Shown: one piece after another, positions 18,617-26,263 of the stretch
Layout of the letters: each line of letters begins with the position of its first letter
How positions within the stretch are numbered: position 1 is the first letter of the stretch
Assembly (NCBI GenBank): GCA_023627715.1
Contig: JAMAHW010000174.1
Coordinates: 1 to 26,263 of the forward strand
Direction of reading: 5' to 3'
Length of the DNA: 26,263 nucleotides
Source of the DNA: Periconia sp. R9002
Taxonomy: Eukaryota; Ascomycota; Dothideomycetes; Pleosporales; Periconiaceae
Notes under the pieces: model-generated
What the model was told of the DNA's origin: nothing
The model's input: the letters and a program-made list of their open reading frames with translations, nothing else
Databases searched by the model: none
Program-made: the position numbers and the translations under genes

Positions 18617-21280
18617 ATGAATACTAGCTTGACCGCCTACACCCACCTCGAGTCGCTCCTGCTCTTCCAGTCGCTCCATGCCCATGGGTTGGATCCGCAG
18701 GTCTTTAGCAACATCTCGGAGTTGCTGAAGACCAACCCACACATTACCCAGAATCCCACATTCCAGAGTGGTCGCCTGAGTCCCGATGCTTTGCGCAACT
18801 TTTACCTCCACAAATTGAAGGAGGAGATCAAGAGTGAACAGGCTCAGCAAAATGACGATTCGGTCAATGCAAATGGCAACAACTCTCGCAAGCGAAAAGC
18901 TCCCAGCCCGACGTTACCAACGGTCCAGGAATCCGCGCAGCATCTGCACCTCATTCCAAAGCTTGTCAACAAACTGTACGCGCGCTATCGGTCTGCCATC
19001 ACAGAGGAAATCAGGCGGGATGAGGACCAGTATGAAGCGCTGCAGCGCGAATTGCAGGGCATCGGTCGTGGTCTTTATGACGAGCAATTGATGAAGAACG
19101 CCAATGCGCATTCCAAGTCAGCTCCGCGAAGTCCTCACCTTCCGAATAATTCACAACCGTTGCCTCATCAGAATGTTGCGTCGTCCAAAACCTCACCCGT
19201 TTCCGAAAGCGCGCCGGTTGCCCCTCCACCAACTCGCGTTCCAACGGATGGACCTCGACAGCAGCAGCAGCAGCAGCCGCTGCCGCCATCTCCAAAGCTC
19301 TCGACGTTGCCCCCAGTACAAAATGGACCGTCTCAACCAGATCAAGATACCAAGGCGACACCGAACACCTCGCGCAACAAGAAACAACAACCTGCTGTAA
19401 ATGTACCTACGTCGCAACCAGCTCTTGTCCCCGCTCCTTCACCATCGCAACAGAGTCGGCCGACGTATCAACCACCTGTTCCGGCGCAGATGTTTGCACC
19501 ATCTCATGCTCCTAATGTGGGACCCGCCGGATCGCCATATTCTCATCGTCCGCCTTATACCCAAACTCAAAATCAGGTCCAAGCTCAAGCTGCACCTCCT
19601 CAGGGTAGCCCGCAACATCACAATCAAGGCCCTTCATCCCACCCACCTCACCTTCAACCGCAACCAATACAGCCTTTCGGACCGCAATACCCACCTCCTC
19701 ATGGCACCCCGTCTCAGTATTCCCCTACCCATGCGCGGTTTTCAGGGCCTCCGAACGTGCAGACGCCGCAGCAGCACAGGAACTTCCCGCCATACACTGG
19801 TCATCCGCCGTATCATCCACAATCACATCAACCCGGGCAGCCTCCTCCTCAAGGAGGATTCATGTTACCTCCCTTTCAAGTCTCTCCCCAGGACCCGTCA
19901 CGCGCTCACCAGCAACCTCTACCGCCGCATTATCCTCCAGTTTCCACTCCTGTCAATGCACGGCAAAATGCCCGAGCAACGCCTCAATCATCTAATACTG
20001 GAAGACCAAATCCTCCTCTCCACCCCCTCGTCACCCAGCAAAGGCTTTCTTTGTCGACTCCCACAGGAATGCGCACACCCATCAGTGCATTCTCCACGCC
20101 ACGATCTGCAAGATCAGCTATTAAAGGGTCAGCGAGAGCTTGGGCTACGCCAGTTCAAGTGCCACGGCCGCAAGTGGATAAGATTGATGATTTTGTTGCC
20201 CCTCAATCAGCATCACAGGACGCGCCATCGCAACCGGACCAACACAAGGCAAAGCCTGCTCGCAAACCGAGAGCGAAGGCCAAGGCAAAAGAGAAGGAAC
20301 CTGAAAAGGAAGCAGAGACTGAATCCAAACCGGAACCCGAGCCGGAGGTGGAGGCTGAACAGGCGTCCGAGGAAACGGTCCCAGAGATGGAAACACGCCA
20401 AGGCAGGTCTCGCCGGAAAGCGCCGACCAGAAAACCGAGACCCGGTAGTATCGCGTCGTCGCATGCTGGTAACTCGACGCGAGAGAGGAGCAGGAGCCAT
20501 TCCATACTGTCACACACTGAGACGATTGCCGCTGATAATGAGTCTCAACTAGGCGACCGAGTGAAGTCGGAACGCGCAAACTCAATTGACGTAATTGAAG
20601 AAGACGTGGCGTCGACACCGCAGATGACAACTCGCAGGCGTGGTGGAACCCAGTCGGTGCAGCAAGCCACGAATAAACGAAAGCGAAACGGACGTGAGCC
20701 GACACCCGAAGAGGTCGAGGAAGAGTCCCATACTCCAGGGTTACCTAGGACAGTGATTGCACCCCGGCAGTTTTCACGCATGTGTGCTCCCTTGATGCAA
20801 GATATCAGTTCACACAAGCATGCATCCATCTTTACTACAGCGGTCAGGGCAAAGGATGCAGAAGGCTACTACGAGATCATCAAGCGCCCCACTGATCTCA
20901 AAACGATACAAAAGGGGATCGCGGCGGGGGCGAAGCAGGTGGCTGCAGCGGTCAGTGGAGACACACCGGCCGGTAGTCCCGGTGGTGGAGGAGCCATTGT
21001 CGAGTTGCCGATGAATGTGGACAACATTCCACCCAAGGCGATCCTCAACTCTGGGCAGCTAGAGAAGGAACTGATGCGCATGTTTGTCAACGCCGTCATG
21101 TTCAATCCGGGCGAGGAAGGAGTGGTGGAGGATGCTAGGGAGACGTTTGAGTCTGTGCAACAGGCTGTATCTGCATGGCGAAGCATCGAGCGCGGAAGCG
21201 GAAGGTTGGAGGTGGAAGAGACGCCGCCGGTGATGGTGGAGGAGGATGTGCCCACGGCTTCCAAGCGAAGGAAGCTGTGA
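18617..21280 (+). CDS. BRD8/Bdc1-like bromodomain protein, probable NuA4 subunit
   Basis: An intronless gene for 887 aa, starting at the first ATG of the open frame. Residues 1-45 (YTHLESLLLFQSLHAHGLDP, then a helix ending LLKTNP) resemble the N-terminal conserved segment of BRD8/Bdc1 proteins. A helical, charged region follows (about 105-170). Then comes a very long disordered Pro/Gln/His-rich linker with a poly-Gln run near residue 214, and a Lys/Glu-rich basic-acidic stretch. The C-terminal bromodomain spans about 720-865. It has the ZA-loop segment YYEIIKRPTDLKTI (751 on) and the acetyl-lysine-reading Asn830 in NAVMFNP, but with a Gly-rich insertion of about 35 residues between them. A KRRKL tail is a likely nuclear signal. 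Known relatives (human BRD8, fission yeast Bdc1) belong to the NuA4/TIP60 acetyltransferase complex. Complex membership is inferred. Confidence 0.92.
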   Translation: MNTSLTAYTHLESLLLFQSLHAHGLDPQVFSNISELLKTNPHITQNPTFQSGRLSPDALRNFYLHKLKEEIKSEQAQQNDDSVNANGNNSRKRKAPSPTLPTVQESAQHLHLIPKLVNKLYARYRSAITEEIRRDEDQYEALQRELQGIGRGLYDEQLMKNANAHSKSAPRSPHLPNNSQPLPHQNVASSKTSPVSESAPVAPPPTRVPTDGPRQQQQQQPLPPSPKLSTLPPVQNGPSQPDQDTKATPNTSRNKKQQPAVNVPTSQPALVPAPSPSQQSRPTYQPPVPAQMFAPSHAPNVGPAGSPYSHRPPYTQTQNQVQAQAAPPQGSPQHHNQGPSSHPPHLQPQPIQPFGPQYPPPHGTPSQYSPTHARFSGPPNVQTPQQHRNFPPYTGHPPYHPQSHQPGQPPPQGGFMLPPFQVSPQDPSRAHQQPLPPHYPPVSTPVNARQNARATPQSSNTGRPNPPLHPLVTQQRLSLSTPTGMRTPISAFSTPRSARSAIKGSARAWATPVQVPRPQVDKIDDFVAPQSASQDAPSQPDQHKAKPARKPRAKAKAKEKEPEKEAETESKPEPEPEVEAEQASEETVPEMETRQGRSRRKAPTRKPRPGSIASSHAGNSTRERSRSHSILSHTETIAADNESQLGDRVKSERANSIDVIEEDVASTPQMTTRRRGGTQSVQQATNKRKRNGREPTPEEVEEESHTPGLPRTVIAPRQFSRMCAPLMQDISSHKHASIFTTAVRAKDAEGYYEIIKRPTDLKTIQKGIAAGAKQVAAAVSGDTPAGSPGGGGAIVELPMNVDNIPPKAILNSGQLEKELMRMFVNAVMFNPGEEGVVEDARETFESVQQAVSAWRSIERGSGRLEVEETPPVMVEEDVPTASKRRKL

Positions 21281-21683
21281 TGATTCTTAGCAAGTTAATT
21301 GAATACCATTCTGTTTGAAACCAATGGCAAAGTTTAATTGTGATTGATGTTTTTTTTTTCTTTCTTTTCTTTTTGTGAGAGCGTAGATGCATGTATCATG
21401 TATGGCACGGGCCTGGCCTAAGATGGCGATCAATCGAGTCAAAGCGACCAAGCCATGTGGGCCTGACCTCAGCTTTCCAAATCAACCTTCCCATTCTTCC
21501 TGACCTCTCCTCCTCTCGCAACCGCCAAACGGTCACGCTGGTCGTGACGGAATCTGGAGTCTCTGCCTGGGACATGGGCATGCATTACATTACTGCGCAT
21601 CTAACTATCCACAGTAGCATAGTTTAGCACCGAGCTCGTATCACCAACCACGTCCCGATTCCACGCCCGCCACCCCGCCCACC
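21281..21683. other. intergenic gap between tandem genes
   Basis: 3' UTR of the BRD8-like gene, including a T-rich tract at about 21350-21376 on the plus strand, then the promoter and 5' UTR of the HbrB-like gene. The start codon has a good context (CACCATGC). Confidence 0.6.
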
Positions 21684-24155
21684 ATGCAGTCGTCTTCACC
21701 TCCTCCGCAGACTCCCACCGTCCAACGCCCCGATTACGGCGATTCGGACGACTCGGACAGCTCCCAGGCGACTCTGCAACGACGTTCTCCCTTGCCTCCG
21801 CGCGCCGCAAAGTCACCCAACCCAGCTGAAGCTCCCACCCAAAACTACTCGCGCCCTGTCCTGTCGCGCGATGACCAAAGCCTAAGCCAGGGCCAGAACC
21901 ATAGCCAGGCCCAGAGCACCCATCGCCGACAGCGTTCTCAGGGATACTTTGAGCCCAGCTTGCCCTCGAATCAGGCTGCCAGCATGTCAAATGCAAACCA
22001 CCTCGATGCATCGCGCATCGCCGCACAAGCAGCCATGCACGGCCAGAACCCTCAGCACATGCGAAAACGATCAACCACAATCCCCGAGCCGGGCAACCCA
22101 GGACCCGCATCGAGGCCCCCCACAAGTCCGCCGCCGCTTCCAGCAGGAGCCCACAGTGTAACGTTCAAGACCAATGGCATGACATATCAGAATGGATTAG
22201 TAGGAGGAAACAGGATGGCTGCTACGGCTGCCGCAAACGTCGCCTTTCCCAGGAGCCCTCTGCACTCGCCCAACATGCAACAACAGCAGCAGCAGCAAGA
22301 AATGGGGTCTCCGAAGCCCTCTACACCTGAGCCGTCACAAATGCCCAAGACAAAAGAAAAGAGTAAAATGAAGCTCTTCTCGAAGCCCAAGAACATCAAG
22401 GTCGACAAAGGCAAAGACGCGGACGGGCGAAGCCAGGCCCTGCCATCACCCGGCAAGATTGGACTGGGCATGCACAGTTCGCAAGCTTTGAATCGCATGA
22501 TGATGAACCAGTCCACTACCAGCCTTGTCGAGCCCAGCATCAGTAATAGCAGTGGATTCAATAGTAGCGCCGCATCGCTATATTCGTCGGCCAATGGCTC
22601 AACGTCCACGTTGGTCCCTCGCAATGAACCGCAAGAGAAGGACAAGCATAAGCACCACTTTTTGTCCCGCAAAACCCACAAAATCAAAGAAAAGGATGAG
22701 CACAGCTTACCGTTGTCGTCAGCTAGCAGCACGTCACGGCCTGTCGATCCCAGCGCTCCTCAATCACTGTACAATTTTGCGGCGCCTGCGTCCCCTGGTC
22801 ATTCAAGCACGTTTGGGGCATCTGTGACAGGCCTTGACCTGCGACATGGCGGCCGCAACCTGCGACGAGCTAAGAAGGAGGAAAAGGCCGCCGCCTATTT
22901 AGATGCGTCGCTGGACTCAGGATACCGCGACAGGAAGCAATCATTCAGCACTGAGAGGTCCGACTGGCCATCCGTAGGCAGTGGGCCTTCAATGACTAGT
23001 CTCGGCCCATCTGCTGGAACCACCATGTCCAACACCAACGACATGCTCAACTTGGGTAACTCTTTTGGAATCTCCGGGATGTCACCAGATGATGCCTGGC
23101 CACTGCTCAAGGCACGCGTGCTGCTGATTTTTGAAGGGGAAGACCCACGGCCACCTGTCGAGGATTTCAATGCCCTGGTGATTGTGCACATTCGGCGATG
23201 TATACAGAAACGGTCGCCTATTCTCCTCATCGAAGACCTCAACGAGCTTCTCATGACCGGGTTTGGCTCGCTCGATCAGACACTTCGACACGTCCCAGAC
23301 GACCGTCTCGTCCCACACCTGGTGGTTTTGTGGATTGCCGTATTCGCCTCTATTCTTCCCTTCATCCAGGCCGTCTTCCTTCCGCTGGACCTCGAATTCC
23401 GCGGCTCGGGCATCATGTCCTCGACCGCAGCCGCCGATTTCTGGGGCGTCCTCCTACCCGACGAGATGAACACCAAATCCCCCGAACACAAAAACATACC
23501 CATTCTCGGCGAGCTCGAAGTCCGCCGCATCACGCTCCTCATGTTCCGCGACACCGTCATCCTCCCCCGCTACGACACCCTCATGGCCATCTTCTCCCGC
23601 CTCTCCCTCGAAAACCTCAACGTGGGCCTCGAATCGCCCTCACCCGTTCCCAACGCCCGCCCAGGCACCGCAAACTCCCAAGACATGCTCCCGCCCGGCA
23701 GCATCCCGTCCGCGTCTCACAGTTCCGGCGGCTACCTTGAATCCACAACCTCCGTTACATCCTCCACTTTTGCTTCCTCGTCCCGCTCCCGCGCCACTTC
23801 CAACACCTCCGCAGGCTCCTTCTCCGCACACTCGGTCCACTCCAACCCCACCGCCAACAACCTCTCACTCCCCGAATCTGCGCTCCCTCCCTCATTGCGC
23901 AGCCAACCCATGAACTTGGACAAGGTCACCGAAACCGTGGGTCGCATGCTGCAGTGCGTCAGCGTGCTCGTCAGCTTGCAGAGCGGCGACGAAGCCCAGG
24001 AGAAGATGGGCCGTCTCAATAAAGAGTTGAAGTATAACTGGCTGGGACGCGGCAGGACGGGGCGTCAGCGCCAAGGGTTTGTGGGCGCGAGGAGGGGTGG
24101 AGCTGGGTTGAATCTCGCGGCGGGTGGTGTGGCTGTTCCTGGTCTTGGGGCGTAG
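21684..24155 (+). CDS. hbrB: HbrB/Bit61/Protor-type TORC2 subunit
   Basis: An intronless gene for 823 aa. Residues 1-455 are disordered, rich in Ser/Pro/Gln with a poly-Gln run near 199 and Lys-rich patches (KEKSKMKLFSKPK). The HbrB domain occupies about 460-650. It begins near DDAWPLLKARVLLIFEGE and has IHIRRC-type helices. Further hallmarks are LIEDLNELLMTGF, the LPFIQAVFLPLDLEFRG segment and a VRRITLLMFRDTVILPRYD motif. A Ser/Thr-rich loop of about 90 aa follows, then a final helix (VTETVGRMLQCVSVLVSLQS) that is also conserved in the family. Relatives are Aspergillus HbrB, yeast Bit61/Bit2 and mammalian PRR5/Protor, accessory subunits of TOR complex 2 acting in cell polarity and membrane homeostasis. 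It lies 403 bp downstream of the BRD8-like gene on the same strand. Confidence 0.95.
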   Translation: MQSSSPPPQTPTVQRPDYGDSDDSDSSQATLQRRSPLPPRAAKSPNPAEAPTQNYSRPVLSRDDQSLSQGQNHSQAQSTHRRQRSQGYFEPSLPSNQAASMSNANHLDASRIAAQAAMHGQNPQHMRKRSTTIPEPGNPGPASRPPTSPPPLPAGAHSVTFKTNGMTYQNGLVGGNRMAATAAANVAFPRSPLHSPNMQQQQQQQEMGSPKPSTPEPSQMPKTKEKSKMKLFSKPKNIKVDKGKDADGRSQALPSPGKIGLGMHSSQALNRMMMNQSTTSLVEPSISNSSGFNSSAASLYSSANGSTSTLVPRNEPQEKDKHKHHFLSRKTHKIKEKDEHSLPLSSASSTSRPVDPSAPQSLYNFAAPASPGHSSTFGASVTGLDLRHGGRNLRRAKKEEKAAAYLDASLDSGYRDRKQSFSTERSDWPSVGSGPSMTSLGPSAGTTMSNTNDMLNLGNSFGISGMSPDDAWPLLKARVLLIFEGEDPRPPVEDFNALVIVHIRRCIQKRSPILLIEDLNELLMTGFGSLDQTLRHVPDDRLVPHLVVLWIAVFASILPFIQAVFLPLDLEFRGSGIMSSTAAADFWGVLLPDEMNTKSPEHKNIPILGELEVRRITLLMFRDTVILPRYDTLMAIFSRLSLENLNVGLESPSPVPNARPGTANSQDMLPPGSIPSASHSSGGYLESTTSVTSSTFASSSRSRATSNTSAGSFSAHSVHSNPTANNLSLPESALPPSLRSQPMNLDKVTETVGRMLQCVSVLVSLQSGDEAQEKMGRLNKELKYNWLGRGRTGRQRQGFVGARRGGAGLNLAAGGVAVPGLGA

Positions 24156-24898
24156 TGTTGGGTTTGTTTTCTGGTTTGCGAACTTCCGTGGATGTGTGTA
24201 TATGGGTAGGTATGTATGATATTTGGCGGGTACTATCTGATGAGATTTTTCTCTCTGTTTCTGGTCGGATTGGGATGTGGTGAGGGTGGGGTCTAGGGTT
24301 TGTTTGGTTGGAGGAGATGTGTGTCTCCTTTCTTTTTTTTTTGGGAACAGGCACGTAGGGAAACACTGCCATTTTCTTCTTTCCATTTTTTTTGATACCA
24401 CGAACTTTTTCTTCTCGTCTTACATATATAGTTTAGAGTTCAAAAAAATCGACGTCTTTTTTGGTTATTAAAGCAATACATATATCTACCTCGTCTGCTT
24501 CACTGGCTATCAATAGTATGGCTATCATTTGGTTTTTTAACTTCAACAGAATCAGACTAATTCTACCATGGATTGGAGAAATCTTGTTTTTATTTGCCCG
24601 TTTACGCGGTAGGTGGGTGTTGTTTGTATACTAAATTTTGAATTAGGATGGTTACTACGAGATCCATGTTACGCATTCTTGTGAGAGGGTATGGCGGTAG
24701 ATCCTGCTCCATTGGGAAGTTGTGTGCACGAACCAGAATAAGGCCTTAGCAAATGAGATGATCAAAACGGCCAAGGAGCTTGGGAGCTTGAGGGCTATAT
24801 TTTGTTGTTTGTGCATCAATCGCGCATCACACGTTGCTTCGTTTTGAATTCATTAATCGGTTTTGCGTAGATAGCGAGTGTTTGGGGACTCATTTAAG
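24156..24898. other. intergenic gap
   Basis: 3' UTR of the HbrB-like gene and promoter of the acyltransferase gene. Several T- and A-rich tracts are present (24332-24341, 24386-24393). I see no RNA gene or ORF worth calling. Confidence 0.6.
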
Positions 24899-26263
24899 AT
24901 GAACGGGTCAAAAAAGTCGAAAGCCTCACCTCAAGTTATCCGACGTTTAAGCAACAAGTCAGTCGCATCAATCTTCCACGTCCACAAAGATTACTAGTGA
25001 CTCTTTTCCAGTGAACTCTATCAAATCGCGAAGTATACTCTCGATCTCTACCGTGGTACTTCTGTTAGCTGTCGTTATGTAATCCCCAGGGAACTGGCGA
25101 GCGAAAGCGCCCATCCACAACTCGCCAGCACCATCAACAAAGCCATCGGACGCGTCGTCTCCCTCTCGCCTACCCTCCAAGCCGGAATTTCAGGAGCCGA
25201 ATCCAGGAAACCCGTCTGGATCCCTCTCAGCGTGGACATCAACCACCACGTCACGTGGAAAACCGTCGAGGAACCGCAAGACTCCGAAGGGGTTTTGCAA
25301 GATGCGATTCGATCCGAACTCGATGAAAGGTTTTTCGACGTGACGGTCCGGCCTGGGTGGAGGGTAGTCATCCTGCGTGGCACGAAAGGTGACACACTCG
25401 ATATAACTTTCACGTGGAACCACCCTCACGGCGACGGGACAGGAGGAAAGATCTTCCACGACCTTTTGCTCGAATCCCTCAACACCCTCCTATCCGAAGA
25501 AACAACCGACGCGCCATCCAGCACCCAAGACGTTACCCTAGAAATCGGCGCCGACTCCTTCACCAAATTTCCCCCGGCAACCGAAACCCTCACCCCCCTC
25601 CCCATCACCGCCAAATACCTCCTCAAAGAACTCTGGGAAGACAACAAACCCCCCTCGCTCTTCCCCACCCCAACCCAAGCCAACTGGGCGCCCAACCCAA
25701 CATCCTACTCCCCAACCCGCTTCCGCGTCTTCACCATCCATAACACCACCCTCTCCAACATCCTCACTGCGTGTCGCCAACACGACACAACCCTCACATC
25801 CCTCCTCAACGCACTAACCCTCATCTCCATGGCCAAACACCTCGACGCAACTCAAGCCCCCGCCTTCGCAAGCAGCACCGCCATCGACCAACGCCGCTTC
25901 CTCCCCCACAATCCACCTTCATACCCGTGGTTCAACCCGGACAGAACAATCGGGAACTACGTATCCATCACATCGCACCAGTTCCCACACAACCTCGTCG
26001 CTGAAATCCGCTCTTCCACCTCTCCAACAACAACAACTCTCCCCACTAGCCTCCTCCCTCTCCTCTGGACCACCGCCACTCAAATCCGCTCCGAAATCCT
26101 GGCACGCCTCTCCCTCGGCCTCAAAAACGACATCGTGGGCCTCATGAAGTTCGTCCCCGACTGGCGCGCGCAGATGAAGTCTGATGTTAAGAAACCGAGG
26201 AAACCGTCTTGGTTTGTGACGAATTTGGGGGTGGTGCAGGGTCAGGGTGGGCGGGTGGGGGAG
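24899..26263 (+). CDS. alcohol acetyltransferase (AATase)/Sli1-like acyltransferase, 3' end outside window
   Basis: Exon 1 is 24899-24957 and exon 2 runs from 25012 past the window end. The 54-nt intron (GTCAGT...TTTCCAG) keeps the frame. At least 437 aa are visible with no stop. The start RRLSNNELYQIAKYTLDLYRG matches the usual N-terminus of fungal AATase-family proteins. The catalytic HxxxD motif of the CoA-dependent acyltransferase superfamily is H157-P-H-G-D161, followed by GTGG. A later SWFVTNLGVV segment fits the family's channel-closing motif. The family includes yeast alcohol acetyltransferases and Sli1, which N-acetylates the sphingolipid inhibitor myriocin, so ester formation or toxin/metabolite acetylation are both possible. 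No neighbour indicates the substrate. It is expected to end within about 50-100 codons beyond the window. Confidence 0.9.

Noticed and set aside
19401..20552. 383-codon plus-strand frame inside the BRD8-like gene
   Set aside because: It is a shifted frame of a Pro/Gln/His-rich region with few possible stops. It is Arg/Leu/His-rich with no domain, while the main frame carries the bromodomain.
21601..22125. 174-codon minus-strand ORF over the start of the HbrB-like gene
   Set aside because: It is antisense to a clear CDS in G/C-biased codons, with no domain or start context.
1..26263. CRISPR arrays, prokaryotic operons, phage or plasmid features
   Set aside because: Spliceosomal introns, fungal gene families and an intron-bearing tRNA show this is nuclear eukaryotic DNA. 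No regularly spaced repeat array is present.

Overview
This window is nuclear DNA of a filamentous ascomycete (Pezizomycotina; perhaps Dothideomycetes, but that is only an impression). Genes are spread out, with intergenic gaps of about 0.4-1.9 kb. Introns are short (about 52-77 nt) with GTRNGT-type donors, CTAAC/CTGAC-like branch sites and YAG acceptors. Codons favour C or G at the third position. One tRNA carries an intron after position 37, and the protein families are typical of moulds.

Layout, left to right. At 2-754 lies the 3' part of an unrecognised gene whose exon structure I cannot settle, followed by a long gap to 3977 with a microsatellite, an 18-bp palindrome and a strong hairpin. 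At 3978-5302 (+) is a seven-helix fungal rhodopsin-domain (Pth11-type) membrane protein with four exons. At 5691-5790 is an intron-containing tRNA, followed by a tRNA-like relic. At 6971-7958 (+) is a nicotinamidase-family hydrolase with an N-terminal signal peptide. At 8442-8870 (-) is an EthD-domain protein. A gap of about 1.5 kb, AT-rich by eye, precedes a small secreted four-cysteine protein (10335-10691, -) and a secreted M14 carboxypeptidase with four exons (11464-12956, -). An SDR oxidoreductase lies at 14420-15418 (-).

The right part is housekeeping in character. A small coiled-coil protein (16903-17507, -) is divergently transcribed from a BRD8/Bdc1-like bromodomain protein (18617-21280, +), probably a NuA4 acetyltransferase subunit. 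It is followed in tandem by an HbrB/Bit61/Protor-type TORC2 subunit (21684-24155, +). The window ends inside an alcohol acetyltransferase/Sli1-like gene (24899 to beyond 26263, +).

The genes form no operon-like pathway. Between 3.9 and 13 kb, however, three of the five protein genes carry secretion signals and a fourth is a receptor-like membrane protein, so this stretch looks like an accessory, environment-facing block next to a conserved chromatin/TOR-signalling block. I see no convincing new multi-gene system. The most unusual item is the signal-peptide-bearing nicotinamidase.
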